64,000 bases of DNA from Branchinecta lynchi (lineage: Eukaryota > Arthropoda > Branchiopoda > Anostraca > Branchinectidae). Positions within the stretch are counted from its first letter, which is position 1, and each line of letters opens with the position of its first letter. Below the pieces are notes generated by a model. The model was not told where the DNA came from and searched no databases. It was given only the letters and a program-made list of their open reading frames with translations. The translations under genes and the position numbers were made by a program. Shown in pieces: positions 35,201 through 43,057 of this stretch. The DNA lies in NCBI GenBank assembly GCA_023053575.1, contig JAKZAP010000021.1:18724212-18788211 (forward strand), written 5' to 3'.

Positions 35201-38200
35201 GGGCTTTTGTTTCCAACATTTCACTGATTCATCGCGTTCGACTCATTTGGAAGAAGGAACGGCGTCAAGAGATGAAGCAAGAAGGGGGGGGGCGAAAGAC
35301 TAAGAGAATTATCTAGTAGCCAAAGATCGGCGAATCCGATCATGACAGGATTCGAACCCGAATCCACCAGTTCATGCTGAGGATTCGAATCTGGAATCAA
35401 ACCCGACCATAACTAAAATCAAATCATGTACACAGGTATTTGAAAATCAGAGGTAACAAAAAGCACTGATATTTAAGGTAATCGGATAACTTGATAGATT
35501 GGTAGTTACTGGTGGAGATCAAAGTTGGATTGCCTAAGCCTATACTAAATAAAAGTTGGGAAACGGAAACCGGAAAGATGTAGACTAGAAATTTGAGCGG
35601 ATTCGTAAGATTGAAGGCTTGGAATCCGAATCCAGTCTGACAAGCAGAAGATTTGAATTCGGCCAAAGAACGAAACCTTGATTCGAATTAGGATTTTGAT
35701 TGACCCATCTCTGCTAGTAGTTGGTTCCTCCCGAAGTTTCCCTCAGAATAGCTGGCGCTCAATGTGGTCAGTGAAGCGAATGATTTAGAGGGCAGGGGCT
35801 GGGAGGGCAGGATGTTGGTGGAGGGTGAGCAGATTTGAACATGCACGAAGAATTGTTTGCTTTCGTGCAGCAATCGTGTCTTCACACCGCCAGGCCGAAG
35901 TCTCTAATTCTTACGATTAGTCGTACTGCGAGCTTTAAATGCTTGCGCAAACCGCATACTAACTCGATTCGTGTTATAGATTGCAATATTATGTTTAGTG
36001 CGCGTATATATTTTCTTTTATGTCTTTTCTTCTTTTTTGGGATCCCAAAACGTAAGTGGAGGGATGCCTATGACATCGCAAAAGTTGTCCGTCCGTCCGT
36101 CCTTCTGTGACGAATGAGATATTTTGATGAAACTTGGTGTGAGGATTCTGTGGGTCAAGGGTAAGGTCAAGTTCGTAGATGGGATCTGTAGCCATACATT
36201 TCGGGATAGGGGGGGGGGGGGGGGGGGTGAAATTAAGGGACAAATAAAAAAATATTTTTAGACAGCTAATGCGATAGTCGAGTATGGGGTAAGAAGACGT
36301 GCTGAACACGACGGTGAAAAAGTTTTCTCGTCGGACAACTACTTCGCTCGGAATCCGGCCAAACCGGAAAATTTGTTAAAAGCGAAGATGTATTTAATAA
36401 TAATAATACTAATAATACAAAGCAAGAGAAAAGGCTTTCGCATCTAAATAATTCCAAGAAATTTTGGGTAGTCGAAGTGATCAGAGTTACAAATCCCATC
36501 AACAATGCACTTGAAACTATTGATCGATTCAGCATTAACAGCGTAGCGTCTTCGGTAAGGCTGTTCCAAGGATCAACAATTCTGAAAGTTGATTAGATAA
36601 CAGATTAGGGCTAAGAAAAGACGCTGAGTCTGTATATGACGATCATTTTTTACCCGGACATATAATTCGTCTGGAATCCGGTTGAAACCGGAAACTTTAT
36701 AAGTTAAAGTTTTATTTGAAGTTATTAGATGTTCTTTATAGGGATAAGTAGATACGTTGAATTCGTTTCTGTATTGTTCATTTTTTGCTGGACAAGTAGT
36801 TCGGTCGGAATTCGGCCGAAACCGGAAATTCGGCAGAAGTAAAGCAGGAAGTTTCGGTCAGTATCGTCAAAATAGATATGGCCTATAGAGGTATATCTGA
36901 ACTTGGTTTTCTCGGATGGCTACCGTGGCGGATCTGGCGAAGACAAGACCCAATTGTCTGGATCAAATATTAGATTTTTGGATCACATCGCAACCTTAGG
37001 TCTTGTTCCTTATGTACTACGCTTTTCCGCTTTTGTAAGCGGGCAAAAAAAATATATATATACACGGTCAAGATTTCTCAGTCGGATTTGTTTAGTGCGT
37101 GTATATATTTTCTTTTGTTTCTTTTCTTCTTTTTCTTTATGTACTCGGCTTTTTCGCTTTTCTAAGCGGGCAAAAATAAATATATATATATACAAGGTCG
37201 GGATTTCCCAGCCGGATTTTCTGCGCTATCATCATTTTCTCAAAAAAGAAAACTGAAGATTTGTTGCCCTAGATGGCTCCTGGGCCCAAGATTCCATCCG
37301 GAATGCGTCCGACTGCCGCTAAGAAGCTTCCGGAAAATGCCGTGTCTATGAATCCGATCATGTTGCTGAACCAAATGCGTCCGGATGCGGTGTACTCCAC
37401 TCAGTCCGACACCGGAGCCGTTGGTGAAAATCGTTTTGTTATGAGAGTCGCCGTTGACGGAGACTCGTATGATGGACACGGTAAGGGATTTTCTTTATTT
37501 AAAAGTAGAGGGCAAGTCGGGAAAATTGCAAGATTGCCGTATTTTTTTTCAGGAACCCCGGAAAGACAATGAAGTGGGTGACCGGATAAATAAATCACTA
37601 TTTATTTGCGGTTTCTATTTCTAGCAATCTTGGCTTGTCGACAAAAATTCCAAGTGTCTCAAACGTTATAAGCATTTTCGTGAGGTTCCAAGCTCACTTT
37701 CCATCGAGAGACGCTAACCGCACGGAACTGCCGGGAACCGGTTGCAGTTCGCTTTTACTGAGAAAACCTATGGAAGCTTCTAGAAATGAGTAATTTCTGC
37801 TTAAAAACCACACTGAAGTTTGAAAATTTGGCACCAGAACAGCATATCGGTCGTTTTATCATTTCTCTCCGTTTTGTTTTGTTTTGTCAACCCAAGCTTT
37901 GAATTTCCCATCGAGCTTCGGACCTTTGAGCATGGACTCTCCGTGAGTCCCAAGTGGACTCCCCATGAGTCCTATCCCAAAAATACTGAGAACGCGAAAA
38001 CCGCTGTGGGAGGGTCGTTAGATTTCCGTAGCAGCATGCAAGCTAATGAGAAGCGCTCTAGGCTCGCGAAAACTCTCCCTTTGGCATCATGTGCAGTATG
38101 GGTCTGCGACCCAGAAGATAATTTCGTAAACCACATTCGACATAGAACAAGAAATCAGAAGAAAAACAGACGAAAAGGGTTTTTTTGTAGGTGATCAAAT

Positions 38201-40626
38201 ACTAATTAGTTACTCAAAGAACAAACTGGGTCGCATACCACGGGAATCAGAAGAAAAAACTGACGAAAATGGGGTTTTTAAAGGCCAACGAAAATACTGA
38301 AAAACGAAGTGGATATTTCGGGGGGGGGGCAACCGCCTCCCTTCTTCAGCAAAAAAGTCAAAAAGTGGATCATACGCATGATTCACCAAAAAATGTGCAT
38401 CATACGCTAGTACTGATCGAGAACAGTCTTGTGATTGTCATCCACAAGTATTGGTGAGTGGCTCCTGTTTAGTTTCGGTTTTTTTTAATTCTTCCAATTT
38501 TCTTTTTTCATTTTCGGTTGTTGGTTCTCCGCTTTATTTTGGTTTGTCTCGTTTGATGATCTTCGATCTTCATCCACTTTTTGGCATATTTCCTCGAAAT
38601 TTTCCGTCTCGCTTGTCTTCCCGAAATATTCGACTAGTTATGTTGAGCATAGACGATCGGGTTTTTCTGGCTGGATTTTCTGCATTTCGCAGAGGTGAAC
38701 AAATCTCAACTTTCCCGTACGGAACTGATGATAGTGCCAATGACCACACACAACCCTCAACGTCTGTACAGCATTCGTAGAGGAATCGGACTGACACTTC
38801 CATCTTGGATTCGAAATCCAAAAAGTGGTGACCTTTTTGGTGGAGGTCAAGAGATGGTATCTTCCATCGTAGACAAAGAGATCTACCATGGAAGTGCGAA
38901 AAGGCTCAGGTACGCGCGGACTGGAATTCCTGCCAGGACTTCCGGTACCATCATCACTTGACGGGTCCACTAGATCGGCCTAAAGAGACAGGTTTCGCTC
39001 GTTTTTCATGCTACAATATTTTTTATTTTTGACTTTTATTTTCAAAGGACACCTGAATGAAGAGTACCAAGTATCATCCCTATCTGTATGACTTCCATTA
39101 TCATTGCCTGCAGAAAACCCAATCCAAATACGAAATAGTGTTTCCAAGCTATGATTTTTGCTCCATTTTGCATCTGTCCTTATTTCAGTACCGAACAATT
39201 TTAGAAATGAATAAATGTCTTCAATCAACCCTTCTTCTGGAATATTTTTTAACCAGTTAAGCCCAAACGTATATCTAGAAGAAATTTCAACATGATCCGG
39301 CCAGCGCTGTACAAGATTTGAATGAATTGCGCTTTTTGTCTTGGAGTCTGCATGTGCAAACCTCCAGAAACGAACATCTCTGTTCTGAAAACGTCACGCT
39401 CAGGAGAAGAATGCTCTCCGTGGCCATGTCCGTAAATGCATTCTCCATGGTGTGTTCAAGTATGGTTTCATTGTTCAGGCGCCCTTTAAGGAATCTATAA
39501 GAGTAACTAGGTGGGTTTTGTAGCGTTCATTTATTGGTCGTTCTGGTGCGTGCTTGTTCACCACTCTTTACTGCGTAGTCAGGCAGAATACCCCTGTGCT
39601 TTTCTGTTGACAAGCACAGGGGTATTCTGCCTGCCTTGAAAGAAAGAAATAACAGATAAATAAATGTCGGTAAATTCTTGCACCGCTGTTACACCAATGC
39701 AAGCGGCGACATTTATTTGCACTCGATTGTAGCCTCAGTTACACGCAAATGCTAATACCAGCCCGTAAGTCTGCATGTGTTAACCTCCGGGAACAAACAT
39801 CCCTATTTTGAAAACGTCAAGCTCACGAGAAGAATGTTCTCAGTGGCCATGTCTGTAAATGCATTCTCCTTGGTGTGTTCAAGTATGGCTTCATTAAATA
39901 TTCTTGACTTTGAAACATTTATTCAAACAGTGTTTACAACGGATATACGTCAGCTACGATTCTTCATCAGCGATATTTCGGCCCTTCCTGGCAAGGGTCC
40001 TCGTCAGGCTGTCCAGGCTTCATTACATTACAGGTTTTTTCCTTCCCCGACGTTGACCCAGAAGATTGACAGCCTGACGAGGACCCTTGCCAAGAAGGGC
40101 CGAAATATCGTTGATGAAGAATCGTAGCTGACGTATATCCGTTGTAAACATTGTTTGAATAAATGGTTTCATTGTTCAGGTGTCCTTTAAAAGTTATTTT
40201 TTTTTTGTTTTGAAAAGTAAAGGTGAAAATACTAAGGAAAAAGTTCAGTTAATAATAGAAAATTTATTTATTATTAATTTCCCTCAGAAGTGAGGAGTAA
40301 AAAATAATAATGTATAAAACAGAACTATGCCTAAACCATCTGGTCTATTCAGTGATATGAAAATACTATTACAAATATAAGCCAAAAGAATAGCAAAGAG
40401 AATTGATTTTAAAGTAAGAAAGGAAAGAATAGGTGCCACACTCACTGAGAAGAGGAGGGGGAAAAGTAGAAGTTTTGCACACATACGAGCAACCCAAATG
40501 GCTTTGATTTGAGGATGATGATAATGATCTTTGTTTCTTTTAGGTGCCAAAGTCAAAGATGCCAAGAAACAGGCAGCGAAGCGCGCAGTTCTCGCGATCT
40601 ATGGAATCGAGTGCATGGGAAACTGA
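17267..40626 (+). CDS. protein with two double-stranded-RNA-binding motifs, complete, eight coding exons
   Basis: Exons are 17267-17278, 21597-21771, 24881-25134, 29219-29345, 31177-31296, 34535-34782, 37273-37480 and 40544-40626. All have GT-AG borders and phases that agree, giving 1227 nt (408 residues). Exon 1 codes only for MANR; exon 2 continues with GRGRGGNR, an RGG-like start. Residues about 70-105 are lysine/arginine-rich (KKRTREEEKGFKVAKRKRK), a likely nuclear signal. The first dsRBM spans about 112-180 (ISALTEIAIQMGVPAPVYE...KGYGANHTKAKQAACELH). An acidic stretch with a second signal (NPAKRPRIEED) and a proline/aromatic-rich linker follow. The second dsRBM is at about 340-404 (NPIMLLNQMRP...RFVMRVAVDG...KDAKKQAAKRAVLAIYG), of the NF90/ADAR2 style. 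No deaminase or DZF domain is present, so orthology to ILF3 or ADAR is not claimed. Function is inferred only as nuclear dsRNA binding. Confidence 0.85.
17339..18275. mobile_element. outer palindromic hAT-like element hosting a nested hAT
   Basis: The ends CAGTTGGGCACCAGACTTTTTGG and its inverse at 18253-18275 form long inverted repeats. The flanks share TACAA (17334-17338 and 18276-18280), a 5-bp duplication. Without the nested element it is about 229 bp and is itself a fold-back with several internal palindromes (GAATCCCCTGTGGAGG and its complement). It inserted 60 bp into intron 1 of the dsRBM gene. Confidence 0.75.
17396..18095. mobile_element. 700-bp hAT fold-back element (family H2), copy 1, nested
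   Basis: The ends CAGTCTAGTACACTAGCCCC and its inverse GTGTACTAGACTG lie on long inverted arms of about 300 bp, so the whole element can snap back. A perfect 8-bp duplication CTGCAGAG flanks it (17388-17395 and 18096-18103). Each arm also contains the minor palindrome CGTCTAGCACCATGCCTGGGTGCTAGACG. No coding capacity. The second copy is at 44357-45057. Confidence 0.92.
18583..18860. mobile_element. hAT-like MITE (family H3), diverged copy
   Basis: It shares the ends and interior of 48497-48800: AGTCTACCCAAACCTGTGATTTT on the left, AAAATCAGGTGTTTTTGGTTGATG on the right, and repeated TGCCAAACNTGGGTATAT / GCGTTTGGCATAGGGTAT palindromes inside. No clear target duplication remains. Confidence 0.6.
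18861..19682. other. dsRBM gene intron 1 with nothing recognised
   Basis: AT-rich, no frames of note and no repeat ends seen. The next recognisable sequence is the hammerhead-like repeat relic at about 19683-19745 (minus strand), in which the CUGANGA box has decayed but stem II and GAAA remain. Confidence 0.4.
19789..20127 (-). mobile_element. hAT family H1 element, inverted copy
   Basis: It runs from a TGCGTTACTAGC end to GTGACGCCCCTG, with the same C/G homopolymers and CAGAAAAA-type units as 12256-12615. Flanks CTCTTGAC and GTCTTGAC match at 7 of 8 positions, consistent with an aged 8-bp duplication. Confidence 0.75.
20395..20500 (+). pseudogene. C-terminal tail of a CR1/L2-like LINE
   Basis: The frame reads MWNSIPEEVRAASTLSALKSQ, matching the highly recurrent LINE C-terminus WNSLPxEIRxAxSLxxFK. 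Nothing of the RT upstream is preserved. A neighbouring block (20245-20390) recurs at 50735-50870 beside another H1 copy. Confidence 0.6.
20501..21596. other. dsRBM gene intron 1, right part; nothing recognised
   Basis: Contains poly-T and poly-G runs around 20518-20555 and an A-run near 20825, but no coding frame and no element ends that I could define. Confidence 0.4.
22475..22690 (-). pseudogene. C-terminal fragment of a LINE ORF2
   Basis: The frame contains DFRHIMLACKKYDAQRVKL, resembling the cysteine/histidine-containing C-terminal block of LINE ORF2 proteins (HxLLxCxxYxxxR). A stop follows at its C-terminus, and a probable 3' UTR continues to about 22090. The clade cannot be determined from this piece. 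Confidence 0.5.
22781..23711 (-). mobile_element. family A element, copy 2
   Basis: Read on the minus strand it starts with the GAGATCCCAAAACGTAAGTGG end at about 23711. It has three degenerate internal units with CCGGAATCC motifs and ends with GGGATCCCATCGGAACC and GGTCTTGTT at about 22781. It lies in dsRBM gene intron 2. Confidence 0.7.
24069..24482. mobile_element. PIF/Harbinger-like MITE (family P2), intact copy
   Basis: The ends AGGCGTATTCTCGCCGTTCCC and GGAGCGGCGAGAAATGCCT are flanked by TTA on both sides (24066-24068 and 24483-24485), a TWA-type duplication. The interior carries GGACTCGCGAAAATACGGGGAGTGAGTCC-type palindromes shared with four other copies. The copy ends about 400 bp before exon 3 of the dsRBM gene. 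Confidence 0.8.
25135..26342. other. dsRBM gene intron 3 with degraded LINE and family A fragments
   Basis: On the minus strand 26040-26140 reads VLNGVPQGSCFALCFS, the RT motif B of a LINE, and about 25740-25840 reads SLNTFKTTCINKISKSF, a LINE C-terminal tail. Between them, 25945-26000 is the conserved left end of family A (GACATCGCAAAAG on that strand). The LINE appears broken by that insertion. No intact frame remains. Confidence 0.5.
26343..26635 (+). mobile_element. hAT family H1 element
   Basis: CAGGGGCGTCACGACTGGGG at the left, CTAGTAACGCCTCTG at the right, with the H1 interior. Flanks GATTGATG and ATTGGATG resemble each other but are not a clean 8-bp repeat. Confidence 0.75.
26822..27117. 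mobile_element. GC-rich MITE with AGGGYGATTCTGGCG ends
   Basis: Inverted ends AGGGTGATTCTGGCG and CGCCAGAATCGCCCT bound 296 bp of unusually GC-rich sequence for this intron, flanked by ATA on both sides (3-bp duplication). The interior contains repeated GGAAAGCG/CGCTTTCC words that allow extensive folding. A minus-strand 119-codon frame is a by-product. Class undetermined; PIF-like is possible. Confidence 0.7.
27124..27361. mobile_element. small MITE with CAGTAGAGGTATG ends
   Basis: CAGTAGAGGTATGTTTATTTGG and its inverse CAAATAAGCATACCTCTACTG bound 238 bp. The left flank is TA and the right flank CA, so a TA duplication may have decayed. A solo end of the same type (CATAAGCATACCTCTACT) lies at 16820-16838, next to ABCD4 exon 1. 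Confidence 0.65.
27577..28160. mobile_element. family H3 MITE, interrupted copy
   Basis: The left end CAGTCTACCACAAATTCCTGATTTTGGG and right end CCTAAAATCAGGGATTTATGG match the H3 ends at 48497. The copy is about twice the normal length because unrelated AT-rich sequence occupies the middle (about 27720-28020). Confidence 0.55.
28264..29040. mobile_element. palindromic MITE (CAGAAGTTTCATAACAGATAACA ends) with a nested insert
   Basis: The ends CAGAAGTTTCATAACAGATAAC and its inverse GTTATGAAACTTCTG match those at 60128-60466. The interior holds a second unit from about 28600 to 28980 with GGAGGGGCGACAGCCC and GGGGGCCGTCGCCCC ends and homopolymer G, which explains the extra length compared with the 339-bp relative. 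Confidence 0.6.
29464..29977 (-). mobile_element. family P1 MITE with internal insertion
   Basis: GAGCGTGTTCCACCC at the left, GGGTGGAACACGCTC at the right, flanked by AGA on both sides. The P1 sequence is broken at about 29611 and resumes at about 29826. The intervening 215 bp has no recognised ends. It begins 118 bp after exon 4 of the dsRBM gene. Confidence 0.75.
29978..31176. other. dsRBM gene intron 4 with a retroposon-like tail; otherwise nothing recognised
   Basis: At about 30320-30365 the sequence TTAGAAATAAATTGAATTGAATT resembles the ATTGA-repeat tail of the insert at 62947-63911. The rest has no conserved frame. Confidence 0.4.
31270..31861 (+). repeat. tandem triplication of about 230 bp that includes the exon 5/intron junction
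   Basis: Units start near 31270, 31498 and 31731 (periods 228 and 233 bp). The first contains the true end of exon 5 (CCATGAGCAAATACTTGGAG...CATGC, donor GTGAGT). The second repeats it with donor GTGGGT. The third has an internal deletion in the exon part but keeps GTGAGT. Each is followed by CACGTGG-rich, GTTTACCACGTG-containing intron sequence. The third unit is split by the hAT element at 31862 and resumes at 34326. Confidence 0.8.
31862..34325. mobile_element. 2.46-kb hAT element with TAGGGGTCGG ends, nested in the tandem array
   Basis: The ends TAGGGGTCGGAACCGTTTCTG and CAGAAACGGTGCCGACCCCTA are flanked by a perfect 8-bp duplication ATATGCAC (31854-31861 and 34326-34333). Subterminal regions of about 180 bp are made of CGGAACAGAAACAG-type words. 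The centre (about 32474-33360) contains two to three tandem units of about 410 bp sharing GATGAAACTTGG, GATCGGATCTTAATGAA and GGAAATCTTGTG, words that also occur at 57170-57420. No transposase frame was found. Confidence 0.88.
34783..36033. other. dsRBM gene intron 6, left part, with one hammerhead-like repeat
   Basis: At 34920-34992 (minus strand) a repeat copy keeps CCTGAAGAGGACCC...GGGCCGAAAC, i.e. CUGANGA with N = A. From 35330 to 35700 there are scattered GAATCCGAATC words. Nothing else recognised. Confidence 0.5.
36034..37008 (+). mobile_element. family A element, copy 3, with an internal LINE relic
   Basis: It has the standard left end TTTTGGGATCCCAAAACG and right end TTTTTGGATCACATCG...GGTCTTGTTC. 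Units with CGGAATCCGG are present, but 36376-36590 (minus strand) is a LINE 3' end (translation LLMGFVTLITS region, then ATT-repeat tail) that inserted into the second unit. The same LINE tail is seen at 53888-54165. The element interrupts one unit of a local tandem repeat, so the empty site can be read nearby. Confidence 0.7.
37009..37272. repeat. two tandem units of a CGCTTTT..AAGCGGGCAAA retroposon-tail repeat
   Basis: The unit TTTAGTGCGTGTATATATTTTC ... TACTCGGCTTTTTCGC ... AAGCGGGCAAAAATAAATATATATA occurs as an intact copy at about 37092-37220. A second copy is split between 35994-36033 and 37009-37092 by family A. The TACTCNGCTTTTNCGC...GCGGG hairpin resembles the 3' ends at 52900-53010 and 60608-60740. 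Confidence 0.65.
37481..39040. other. dsRBM gene intron 7, left part; nothing coding recognised
   Basis: Several short frames overlap between 37820 and 38970 without domains. The segment 38690-38960 shares words (AACTTTCCCGTACGGAA, GGACTGGAATTCCTGCC) with 53660-53760 in PRPF19 intron 4, so it is probably a repeat. Confidence 0.4.
39041..39740. repeat. 700-bp dispersed repeat (family R2), copy 1
   Basis: It matches 60976-61690 at close to 90% by eye. Each begins with AAAGGACACCTGAATGAAGAG and has the inverse TTCAGGYGYCCTTTAAG about 430 bp later, which looks like an inverted-repeat element followed by further shared sequence. A partial third copy is at 39760-39900. The plus-strand frame of 60 codons is conserved between copies but has no known domain. 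Confidence 0.65.
39918..40162. repeat. inverted pair of the hammerhead-like repeat
   Basis: Left arm 39918-40011 and right arm 40067-40162 are inverse copies of about 95 bp with only a few differences. They are separated by a 55-bp centre containing ATTACATTACAGG and CCTTCCCCGACGTTGACCC. Each arm contains the full CCTGACGAGG...CCGAAATATCG core, so RNA from either strand carries one core and can also fold into one long hairpin. Confidence 0.8.
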
Positions 40627-40702
40627 GCTGAAGAATCTCTTGCTAAGAATAGCTCTTATATCTCATCATTCTTCTATGATCTTGTCTTGATTGTCTCACT
40701 TT

Positions 40703-40716
40703 AATAAATCAATAAA
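40703..40716 (+). promoter_or_regulatory. probable polyadenylation signals of the dsRBM gene
   Basis: Two AATAAA hexamers (40703-40708 and 40711-40716) lie 77-90 bp after the TGA at 40624-40626. This gives a short 3' UTR of roughly 110 bases and ends the gene about 2.3 kb before PRPF19. Confidence 0.7.
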
Positions 40717-40766
40717 TGTAATGGTCCGATCAGGAGGGAAAGTACCGGACTCACGAACGTCATCTA

Positions 40767-42035
40767 GAGCGTGTTCCACCCTACTTACCACAGTTACGCG
40801 TGACGTCACGGACTCTGGCTCCTTGGTGTCAAGGCTGGATGTATTTTCGGTAAAATATCGGGACGCAGACTGATCCGGCCAATCACGTCACAGAGATGCG
40901 TAGGTACCACGCTTACTACGCTCATGAGCGTGGTAAGCAAATAGTTACTATTTTGAGAAGGTCGGAGCGGTCAGCGTCCCGATGAAAAATTTATCTCAAA
41001 ATAGTACTATGAAGTATTACGAAAAAGTAGCTTCCAGTACTAACGATGCTACTACATGCTTCTACGATAGTTACTATCCCCGCGTTTTTGTTTGTCCCGG
41101 GGACCCACGCCCCGTATTCTCGCGAGTCCCCACGGACCTGGAATGCTCCGATTATCAACCCCGTCATCAAAAAGGACTCCCTTTCAGATTCGGAGGGGAA
41201 TCAATTTTTGCTGGTATTGGTGCAATGTAAAATTAATTAAAAATAATCAGGATAAACAAAACCAAAAATAAAGTGGATCCAGACTAAGTTGACGCATTCC
41301 CCGTCAACTGCATATTTATTTTTCGAACAAAATCCATGTTGGAAGCATTCCCTGTGTTCTCGTTGTTTTCCGGACGCGGAGTCCGCGTGGAGTTCCCTCT
41401 ATTCTCGCCGTTCCCTTTGGTTCCCCGAGGAGTCCTCTGGGAACATCGAGAATACGCCTCATGAGAATAGACGGATTTTCTTCCTGGAGAATTCTTTTCT
41501 TCTTTCTTTCTTCTTTTCTTCCTCGGAGAATTCTCCAGCCCTGTGAGTGAGTCCCCCGAACAAATAAAAACGCGGGGACTCCGCAAGCGGAGTCCTCGGG
41601 GAACGGCGAGAATACGCCTTTAGTGTTGGGCGACATTCGATACCGATATATCGGACCAAATATCGATATCGAAAACGATATTTGTTCATTTTAATGATCC
41701 ATCATCAGTCACATTTATATATTCGAAACTGGAGCAATGTTCTTCATGCTTCAGTTTTATTCTATCGAAGTTTGAGTTGATGCACAGGATGCACTATGCT
41801 CTTTACGACGATTTTGCTCTTAGATTTTGGTAAATGAGACATATACTATAGCCATAGCGACACATGGTCCCAAAACACCGATATCGATTACCGAAAGTGA
41901 GAATATCGATATACCGAAAATTCCATATATCGCACAACACTAGACACACTGACCGTTCCAACCTTGTCGAAAAGTAACTATTTGGTTTCCACGCACGGAA
42001 GCGTTGTAACTACGATCTCTGTGACGCGATTAGCA
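40767..42035 (-). mobile_element. broken family P1 MITE with three later insertions
   Basis: P1 starts at 40767 (GAGCGTGTTCCACCC) and decays after about 41080. A P1-type segment with ACTGACCGTTCCAACC resumes at about 41945-42035. In between are two partial P2 copies (41085-41460 and 41540-41620, the latter ending AATACGCCTT) and a palindromic element at 41621-41942 with TAGTGTTGGGCG and CGCACAACACTA ends and several ATATCGAT words. I found no clean target duplication for the last one. Confidence 0.55.
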
Positions 42036-42530
42036 CATAGGATGATATTTCTTCGCAAGTAATAGCCGCATGTTTTTTAAAACTCCATCTCCTTACGTCG
42101 TTCTCCGTTCTGCCTAAGTATAAGCCCATTTTTTGTTGAATGAGTATCGCGCGCTCTCCGTTGCGATCGTTACAATAAACGCCTAGTGCACCAATTTTAA
42201 ACTGAGGGGCTAGTAACTTAAAAAATCAGCATTTGTGGACGATGTCACCTATCTTTTCCCCACTCACCTGCAGTTGATGAACACAAATTTTACTGCGGGG
42301 TCGTCATTTGGGGGGGGAGGGGCCTTCCAAGGGGTCCTAGGTTACCAAAGAAAAACAGAAAATTAGACGAAAAAATTCAGTTTCTCATCAGAATTGCGAC
42401 GTCTGGTCACTCATGATAATTTAACTCTTTAATCCGAGGTATTGAGCCATTGTTCGAGGATCAATTGTTTTCAAGGGGCGTTTGAGCCTGTGTCGGTTAT
42501 GTTTCTGAACTATGAAGAAACATTGTAACA

Positions 42531-42960
42531 TGGCGTCGAGAGTTCTCGCCGTTCCTCGAGGACTCCTCGTTGAATCGAAGGGAACGGCGAAAATAGAGGG
42601 AGTCACTCCACGCGGACTCCGCGTACAGAAACAGCGAGAACACGGGCAATGCTTCCAAAATTGATTTTGTTCGAACAAGAAGTAGGCAGTTGATGAAATT
42701 AGTCTGGATCCACTTTATTTTCGGTTTTGTTTATTCTTATTATTTTTAATTAATTTTACATTGCACTAATCAGCACCAATACCAGCAAAAATTGATTCCC
42801 CTCCGAATCTGAAAGGGAGTCCTTTTTGATGACGGGGATGATAATCGAGCATTCCCCGTCCGTGGGGACTCGCGAGAATACGGGGAGTGAGTCCCCGGGA
42901 CAAACAAAAACGCGGGGACTCCTCAAGTGGAGTCCTTTGGGAACGGCGAGAATACGCCTT
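42531..42960. mobile_element. family P2 MITE immediately upstream of PRPF19
   Basis: The left end GTTCTCGCCGTTCCTCGAGG and right end GGGAACGGCGAGAATACGCCTT enclose the standard P2 interior (GTGGGGACTCGCGAGAATACGG and GGATCC). Its right end is 97 bp before the PRPF19 ATG, so it must lie in or against the proximal promoter. Confidence 0.75.
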
Positions 42961-43057
42961 ATGCAATGAGGGATTTTTTCTGACTCGCTCGACGGCCCGC
43001 ACTGCGCTCAAGGTTGCAGCGGCAGAAAATTCAAAGTTACTTTGAAACACCGGCAAA

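Noticed and set aside
41290..41690. overlapping frames of 85-106 codons on both strands
   Set aside because: They lie across two partial P2 MITE copies and a GA/CT-rich stretch; no domain.
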